Assembly (NCBI GenBank): GCA_963942565.1
Contig: OZ012686.1
Coordinates: forward strand, 57,426,727-57,490,726
DNA length: 64,000 bases
Reading direction: 5' to 3'
Source: Maea johnstoni
Taxonomy: Eukaryota > Annelida > Polychaeta > Spionida > Magelonidae
The notes under the pieces were generated by a model. That model saw nothing but the letters and a program-made list of their open reading frames with translations, made no database searches and was not told the origin of the DNA. The translations under genes were made by a program, and so were the position numbers. This document shows, one piece after another, positions 57,601 to 64,000 of the stretch; the first letter of the stretch is position 1, and the number at the start of each line of letters is the position of its first letter.

Positions 57601-60600
57601 CATGAAGGATACAATACTATTTACAATTCACTACTGGTATTTGGTACCTATCAATGTTGGTACCAATCCCTAGTTCAGAGCTTCAGGGAAAGCAAGGAAG
57701 TGATCAGAGAGCCGGCCCTGTGAAGAGCACCAGTGCAGGGTGTGTTATATCCTCTCTCAGGGAATGTTCAGGCACAAGTAGGTTATCCTTGACTAATAGG
57801 AAGCCATTCTCTTGATGTTGCTGTTGCTTTATTTTCTGAAACTCGGGCAACCATTGCACCCCAAAATAAATCAGGTTCTAGGTCTCTGAGAGGCCTGCTT
57901 GGATAGCCAAGTGGTTTAAAGTGATGCTTCTTTATACTGCTATCATTAGATAAAAAAAAATACTCATTTTTGTATATTTGTTTGTATACCTATCTTTCCT
58001 GAGATATTATTTTTCACGCTGTGGAAATCCAAACTTCATTTCACCAAGTATATTTTGTTTGCCTGTGAAGGGAAAAGATTTTGTTCACAGTAACATAGTG
58101 ATTAATATCAATTATTGTGGTGAGGGTGTGTTAGCAATAACATCAAATTAAAAATAGATTTTCATTCTCTAATCACCTATTTATTTCTGCTATACAAAAA
58201 CACTCCTTCATTTTTAAGCCTAATAGAGGATCATTGAGGAAACTTTATTCATTGCCAGGCTATGATAGGCAAATGACTTCTGTATCAATAATTGTGAGGC
58301 CTGACATCCTGGTTTCACAACCATAGACATCAGTAACTAAATAGGTAATGTTAACATCCATTTTGGGGGTTAAAATCTGCATTTTCCATAGTTCTTGATT
58401 GTATAATCGCATTAGGAAATGCCTACTTGTTTGGAGATCATGCTGATGTCTATGAAACATCTCAAATCATGTAGAAGGGTTACTTATTATTTTTCTGACT
58501 GGAGGGTTGTGGTTGTGCGATATGGAGGTTTCACTTAAGTACTTTAGATTTCACTTCTGGGTTCAAAGTAGGAATGTACACCACATGTTGCATCTGTAAT
58601 GCATGCATGCTCTGGCAACTTATTACATAACTCATCAAAAAGATAAATGAATAAGAAAATATTTGAAGGGGGGTTTCGACACACAACAAGAACAACTCTT
58701 AAATATTTCTCACATTTAACTAAAATCAAGTCATTCCCATTTTTACCAGAGTCCAGGGTTTTAGCCAGGACTTCTAAGATGCTTCATGAGTCAAAATGGT
58801 GGTGAGTTCATGAGTTGATCTCCCTCCGTGAGTGCAGCTCTAGTGAGAAGTAGAGTTGCCTGTAAATACAGAAAGATGTCATCAGCCAGTCAGCAAAACA
58901 AATACTTCCTTGTTAGCCAACTAAATAGCCAATAAATAATATAGCTGCCAAAGGGTTGTGATTGTAGAGCTATGGAAACATTTTTCACATTCTTTGTGTT
59001 TTTATTGGTAGAAGTTCTTTCAAACAGAGAGTGACGTTACGATTATCTTGACCATCACCTGTAAAATAGTAATCAGGAGGGATTTGTACTAGTTCTATAT
59101 CATACCATTCATATTCAATTCTAGACCGCCCCTTCCTCGTTGGGGTGAATGTTTGCACTGGCAGTTTGTTGCAGGCACAGTGATCACCCATCATGCTGGG
59201 CCCTCGCACAATGGTTGCATTGTAGAAAACACTACATTTTGGCTTCTAATTACTAGCTTCTTAGCCAGGTTTTTTCTATAAATCTAATCAAAAACCACAA
59301 GCATAAAATTTCTGCCTATCAAGATCCAATAAAGTTAGATTTTTACTTCAGCCATATTCTATACAATGTTTATTTTTTCCAAAAAGATTCTGTGTGAGTG
59401 CATGTTTTTTATTCTAAAATTCTCAAAAAACATTGAATACATAATATACACATTTTAAACAAACAAATGACAGTTTATTAGGAAGGATATTTTGGTTATC
59501 ACTCAGGAAGTCATGGCAAAAAAAAATCTAAGACATTTTTACCAGTCTGAAAAGATATTATTTTAGAAACTGCCAGTCATTCAGACAGGCTGGATGGATC
59601 CTGGTCCAACTGAAAACTATGAAATGCCTAGATAAGTATCAACAAATAAAGATCAAAAATTTCCCTAAGACCTCAAATTATTCAGCTATTTAAAACAGTT
59701 TGTTTTGAATCCAAGTCAAAAAGGAACACCTAGCCATATGCATAGCACAGATTTCACATTATGAAACAGGATATAAAACTGAAAATGGGTTCTTTATACA
59801 TGCTGTGGTGCGTGTTGTTAGTTTCAAATGAGAGAAAGGAAGTCAGATAGAGAGAGAGAGGATTTTCTAATTTATAAGAGTAGATAAGTAATCTAAAAAT
59901 GCTTTATGATATTGAACTGATTAGTAAAACAAAAGGAATGCCACTGGTGCAACATGGTAATCAGATTGTATGGTTTGCTTGACCTTGGTATATTCTAAAA
60001 TTTAAGTTTCTCTAAGATTTTGCTTTATCTCGATTTTGGGTCTTTTTTGGTTCTCTTTTACTGTAGTTTTTGGTCTCATGGCAGTAGTGTTGGGACGATC
60101 ATCGATTATAATCGATAATCAATCGTTTACCTCTCTGATAATGATTAATCGATTACAAAACTGGCAATCGATAATAATCGGAAAAGGTGACACCTAGTGG
60201 CAAAATATAGAACTAAATGACAGACATGTTGTCAGCTTTCTTGCTATGAAACTAAGCCCCCAAAACACTTCAAAACGAAGTTAAGGTAGGTGTTAATAGC
60301 AAGTAATAGTCATAGACTATCACTTATTATTAGGCCCTAGACCTCTAGTACCCAATTACTGCAAAAGTGCGATGAACTGATTATGATCGATAATCGATCG
60401 GTTGGCTGTAACTGATTATCGATCATGAAATTACAACCGATTCCCAACCCTACATGGCAGTTTCATTGTGCTTATTCTGGTATGTAAAAAGTTGGTTATG
60501 ATCAGAGAAGCAACTTTTGATTGTCCAGACTTTGTTTATTTTTCACATGTTTGTGGCCAAATTGTTGGTAAGTTCTATCCTTAAAGAAAACTCATAAAAA

Positions 60601-63011
60601 CAACTTCTAAGTGTCACCCTAAAAACTAAGTTAAGCTCAATTCACACACTTCAAATAATCACTACAATAAACACACCTTTTTCTTAACCCTCCACATTAT
60701 ATGAAATATTTTATTCATCAAGTTTTGATAAGCCTTTTGTTTGAAAATAAAAATATTTCCAAAATTAAAAAAGTTTTGATAAGCATGTACCCTAAGTACT
60801 GTAGCCTAAGTACTTTGGGGTACCTAGAAGTAGTTGTCTAATGTGCATATCACTGCATAAGGCCTAAAAAAGTTGTTTGTTTCCTGTAACCCTACCCTAA
60901 CAAGTTTTTATTCAAAAGAATCCCTACCCTAAAGTTTTTATCGCCAATCCAACTCCCAATCAACTTAAAACATGCACAAAACAAACATTTTTGACCAAAA
61001 AAATAATGCAAAAAAAATTTTTTACCAACCTACCTACCCTACGACCGTTACAGGAAACAAGCAATTAATTTTTTTAGGCCTAAAGGAATCAGTTTCTGAT
61101 TAGTGTTGCTTGGTCATTCGTGATCACTGATTTGATTAAGTATGGAGATCTTTAGAAAGGAAGTGGTCCCTGGTGTTTCACATCTTATAGGGTAGTGAAA
61201 TTTCTTCTGTTCAGGGATTAAATTTCTTCCTGTTAGTATGACAGAATAGATTCAAGAGTAGGCCTGTTCACTTTATTCACATTTGATGAAAATGTCAACA
61301 TGGAAGGCACTCACTTCATGTTCTCTGTCAGATTTACCTAATATTTTAAAGGGTGAGATGTCCCATCTATGGGCCTAAGAAAGCCAGGAGTGATAGACCT
61401 TTGCCAGGCAGGACAGGAGAGAGGAACTGCAATAGATCCTTATGGACTATATGAAGATGGGCCTGGTGGTTTGCAATACACTTCAAAAAGAAGTTGCTTT
61501 TCTGGCAAACTTGGGTTTGCCATAGGGGTCAGCCGGCAATGGGTAATGATTCTCAGGGCTAGACCCTCAACAGTTGCCCAAGAGAGGGTATTTTATTTTA
61601 TATGATGTGATATTCCTTTTTAGGACTAGATTTTTTCTACCACTAGTGAGAATCAAGAAACTCCTAGTGGACTTAGCTTTAGATGTTTAATATGTTCTTC
61701 ATGAGGTACCCTCATACATTAAGTCACAAAAAAAATTATGATTTCACTCTAGTCCTACTATTGATTAAAACTGATGAATACTAATGTAGTTGTGCCCCAA
61801 AACTATGAATCTGATTTGGGTTTAGGAAAGGGGACTTTAACACTATAAATCATGCACTGCTTAAAATGATACCAGTTTTCAATGTTTCACTCCTTCCATG
61901 CAAGCCTCTTAATGCTACTAGCAATCAATGAACCTAACCGCTGCGGGTGCCATTTTCTTACCATGCACGAGTCAGTTACACAAAACCAACACTCATGACA
62001 AACAAACAAATCCGTTGACTCAACATTCAACATACAAAGATTAATTCACCAAAACAAACAACAGCAAAACAACCATATAAACCCACAAACACTACCACTG
62101 AGGCAATGAAAACAAAGCATAGGCACAACTAAAACTAGAAACAGAAATAGTGACAACTCTCAGGATTGCAGTTTTGACTAATGTATAAAAAAAACAATAG
62201 GTTTCAAAATATATTCAACTTCAGTACCTTAGAATTTTAACAGCTGCCATGTAAGTAGTCACTATTAGGACTGTTCTTGTTAAATATATTATGCTTTGAC
62301 TGCTTCTTGAATCTGTGGAGTATAAAGATTGGCACTTTTAACATTCTCACAATACAATATGATATCGACACTTCCCGAATAATACAATATTTCTTACAAT
62401 ACTTTCTGCAGGCACCAACATAAGTACTAGCCCGTTTGCCCCGGCAAGTGGATTTTTGGAAAAATACATGCCTTTCTAGCATATATTATGTCTTACTTCG
62501 GGCAAGTCAAAAATTATGTTGGGCAAGTCAAAATTGTTAACTGCTTGCCCGGCATGGCAAGTTAGTTCTGAAAATTATGTTGGTGCCTGTTCTGTCTCCT
62601 ACTAAAGACCTAAATTTGTTTAATTCAGCAATTTCAGCTTCAAAAATAAGTAAGGGAAACTGCCTTCTTGTGTTTTCCATTTTATAAAGTTTAAATAGCA
62701 GCAATGGTATAACCTTTCTTAAACAATGTAATACTTTTCTTATTTGATATCGATATATGGTATTTTAGTGAGTACTGGTACTAACCTCTAGTGTAGCATG
62801 TAAGAAAGTCTGGCAATAACTTTTGCAAAATGAAAATAAAGGGAAGAAAGAAGGACAAAGACATTCCATCAATTCTACAGCCTTCTTTCTTATTACTTAA
62901 TGACTTCCTTTTTTTTCAGTAACATGACAGGCATCGAGTACATTTTACTCCATGTTCAGGCACCTATTCTGTATGTGGTAAGAAAACAGCATCGCCACAG
63001 CCCCTCTCAAG
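54596..63011 (+). CDS. MED6: Mediator complex subunit 6 (MED6), 3' partial
   Basis: MED6 is a head-module subunit of Mediator, the coactivator linking transcription factors to RNA polymerase II in the nucleus. Three coding exons join in phase, giving 91 residues, and match the conserved N-terminal domain: [38 protein letters not shown], then [20 protein letters not shown]. The animal protein is about 250 residues, so the C-terminal two thirds lie past the window. The start ATG is chosen because MAAE opens exon 1 and joins in frame to ENTLGVSW, as in human MED6 (MAAVDIRDNLLGISW). Confidence 0.95.
55598..55757 (+). CDS. MED6: MED6 exon 2
   Basis: Encodes [20 protein letters not shown], then [20 protein letters not shown] and [13 protein letters not shown]. 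Acceptor TTATTTCAG, donor CTGAA|GTGAGT, phase 2. Confidence 0.96.
57389..57672. mobile_element. Candidate hAT-like MITE with TAGGGACTGGCACC ends
   Basis: Left TAGGGACTGGCACC, right reversed TAGGGATTGGTACC. 284 bases; the flanking 8 bases match at 5 positions. Non-coding. Confidence 0.55.
58754..58842. mobile_element. Junction of two hAT-type fragments
   Basis: CAGGGTTTTAGCCAGGAC (left end of family 2) runs directly into TGAGTCAAAATGGTGGTGAG and GTGAGTGCAGCTCTA (right end of family 1). Two truncated pieces back to back. Confidence 0.6.
60085..60452. mobile_element. hAT-type MITE with TAGTGTTGGGA ends
   Basis: Perfect 8-base duplication CATGGCAG at 60077-60084 and 60453-60460. Ends TAGTGTTGGGA and, reversed, TAGGGTTGGGA. 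The interior is rich in ATCGATTA palindromes. 368 bases, non-coding. Confidence 0.85.
60861..61080. mobile_element. PIF/Harbinger-like MITE, copy B
   Basis: TAA at 60858-60860 and 61081-61083. Ends GGCCTAAAAAAGTTG and, reversed, GGCCTAAAAAAATTA, with TTGTTTCCTGTAAC subterminal motifs. 220 bases. Reverse-orientation relative of 45427-45632. Confidence 0.75.
62409..62589. mobile_element. Short inverted-repeat element with CAGGCACCAACATAA ends
   Basis: Perfect 15-base inverted ends, 181 bases, 5-base direct repeat TTCTG on both sides. Interior contains TTGCCCCGGCAAG and GGGCAAGTCAAA repeats. The superfamily is not clear. Confidence 0.75.
62920..63011 (+). CDS. MED6: MED6 exon 3
   Basis: Encodes [20 protein letters not shown] and [11 protein letters not shown]. 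Acceptor TTTTTTTTCAG, donor CAAG|GTAAGC, phase 1. The next exon is beyond 64000. Confidence 0.95.
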
Positions 63012-63488
63012 GTAAGCCTGAAATACTAGTGAACCATGAGACCCTTAACCCTGTCCTCCTTGCACTGGTCCTATAAATGTTCAATGTTAAAGGAGCAGTC
63101 TAATCATTTTTAGTTTGGGGTTCTTTAGAAAGAGCAGATGTAATTATATAAGAATCAAATCAAACCTGGTGTGAAATTTGTTTTATCTGCCTTAAAAATG
63201 AATCTTTAGGTTTTCTCAGGGCTAGCCTGACTGACCTCCCATGACCTCCCAACCACTGAAGTGGTCCCTCAGCATCAGGGGTCCTTCACATCTGGTGACA
63301 ACTTAGACAGCATGTATAATCAGTTAATGTGATATTTGGGAAATGTTTGTAGAGGAATCTTTCAGTGAAATAATTCTCATTTTTCAAAGTGTAGATAATT
63401 CTCATTTTTTAAAGTATAGTTTTGTTATGAAGATGTATAGACATGGGTCAGATAGACCATGTGTACACTTAGGATGTGAATTGATTAA

Positions 63489-63682
63489 CCCATTCATACC
63501 TGTAGTGCCCAAGACCACCTAGACTATTTTGGTAATAACTTTGTGATGGGAGGAACTACAGGAAAATGTATGAAGGAGAAATGTAATTAAAACCCAAATC
63601 ACTAGTCTCCTTTAATTATTATATTCAAAAGTGTCATAGGTCCAGACAACATTTGACAAGAAGAGCTCCGGGCATGACAGGG
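63489..63682. mobile_element. piggyBac-like TTAA-flanked short element, copy 2
   Basis: TTAA at 63485-63488 and 63683-63686. Ends CCCATTCATACCTG and, reversed, CCCTGTCATGCCCGG. 194 bases; in MED6 intron 3. Confidence 0.65.
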
Positions 63683-64000
63683 TTAAAGTGTTCAATTGCT
63701 GTGTTTAAATTGTTATGTCCAGGCCACTAGAAGTTTGAGCAGGGCCAGTAGACAACCCTTGCAACTAGCCCTAGGTACTGGGTTGTTGAAATTCTCTGTT
63801 GCGCAACAAAATTGCTTTTTTTTTTGTCCTTTCGTGATTTCTTTAGCGAGATAGGACAGACAATACCAGATGACTCATAATCATACAATGAGATAAACTC
63901 AGTCATGCCTGAAGATCTCCTCTCTAACAAAGTGTAGAGGATATTGTCGTCTGGACCTATGATACCTTGATATACCTTAGGAATTCAGCAGCAATTCACT

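Larger units (their letters stand above)
55758..62919 (+). other. MED6: MED6 intron 2, about 7.2 kb
   Basis: No exon of another gene recognised on either strand. It hosts the hAT-, Harbinger- and CAGGCACC-type short elements listed separately. Remaining sequence is AT-rich and featureless to my reading. Confidence 0.6.

Noticed and set aside
57898-57925. A tRNA A-box-like GATAGCCAAGTGG
   Set aside because: No B box at suitable distance and no cloverleaf; neither a tRNA gene nor a clear SINE.

Overview
The window is animal nuclear DNA: split genes with GT-AG introns and phase-matched exons, long (TA)n and (AAT)n microsatellites, dense short DNA transposon remnants and one 200-base assembly gap (46561-46760). 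Gene content (a receptor guanylate cyclase, a galaxin-like cysteine-doublet protein, MED6, and a methyl-CpG/PHD/F-box/LRR protein) and DIRS-type and hAT-type elements suggest a marine invertebrate. A cephalochordate such as amphioxus would fit, but the species cannot be fixed from sequence alone.

Layout. (1) 3-20709, plus strand: 22 exons of a single-pass receptor guanylate cyclase, with the 5' end cut by the window edge. Exon phases match throughout and give 885 residues: extracellular ligand-binding domain, one membrane helix, kinase-homology pseudokinase, coiled-coil linker and complete cyclase domain. (2) About 21378-25705: a fossil DIRS-like retroelement with inverted ends, carrying a later hAT-type insertion. 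(3) 26368-29444: intergenic, with one TTAA-flanked short element. (4) 29787-45364, minus strand: 17 coding exons of about 1254 residues encoding two PHD fingers, a methyl-CpG-binding domain, a third PHD-like finger, a long Pro/Gly/Ser/Gln-rich region, an F-box and leucine-rich repeats. (5) 47118-52457, minus strand: six exons of a galaxin-like protein with 18 Cys-Cys doublets. (6) 54596-63011 onward, plus strand: the first three coding exons of MED6; the rest lies past the window.

The most unusual item is gene 4. The known KDM2/FBXL19 proteins join a reader of unmethylated CpG (CXXC) to PHD, F-box and LRR. Here a methylated-CpG reader (MBD) and three PHD-type fingers occupy the reader position, which suggests an SCF ubiquitin-ligase receptor aimed at methylated chromatin. 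That function is inference; the domains and splice phases are read from the sequence.

Introns and spacers carry many short non-autonomous transposons with identifiable inverted ends and target duplications: hAT-like (8-base duplications), piggyBac-like (TTAA) and PIF/Harbinger-like (TAA). There is also a palindromic GGAATTCC satellite just upstream of MED6, and three kB-like GGGGATTCCC motifs in its promoter. The genes look like unrelated neighbours and not a pathway cluster.
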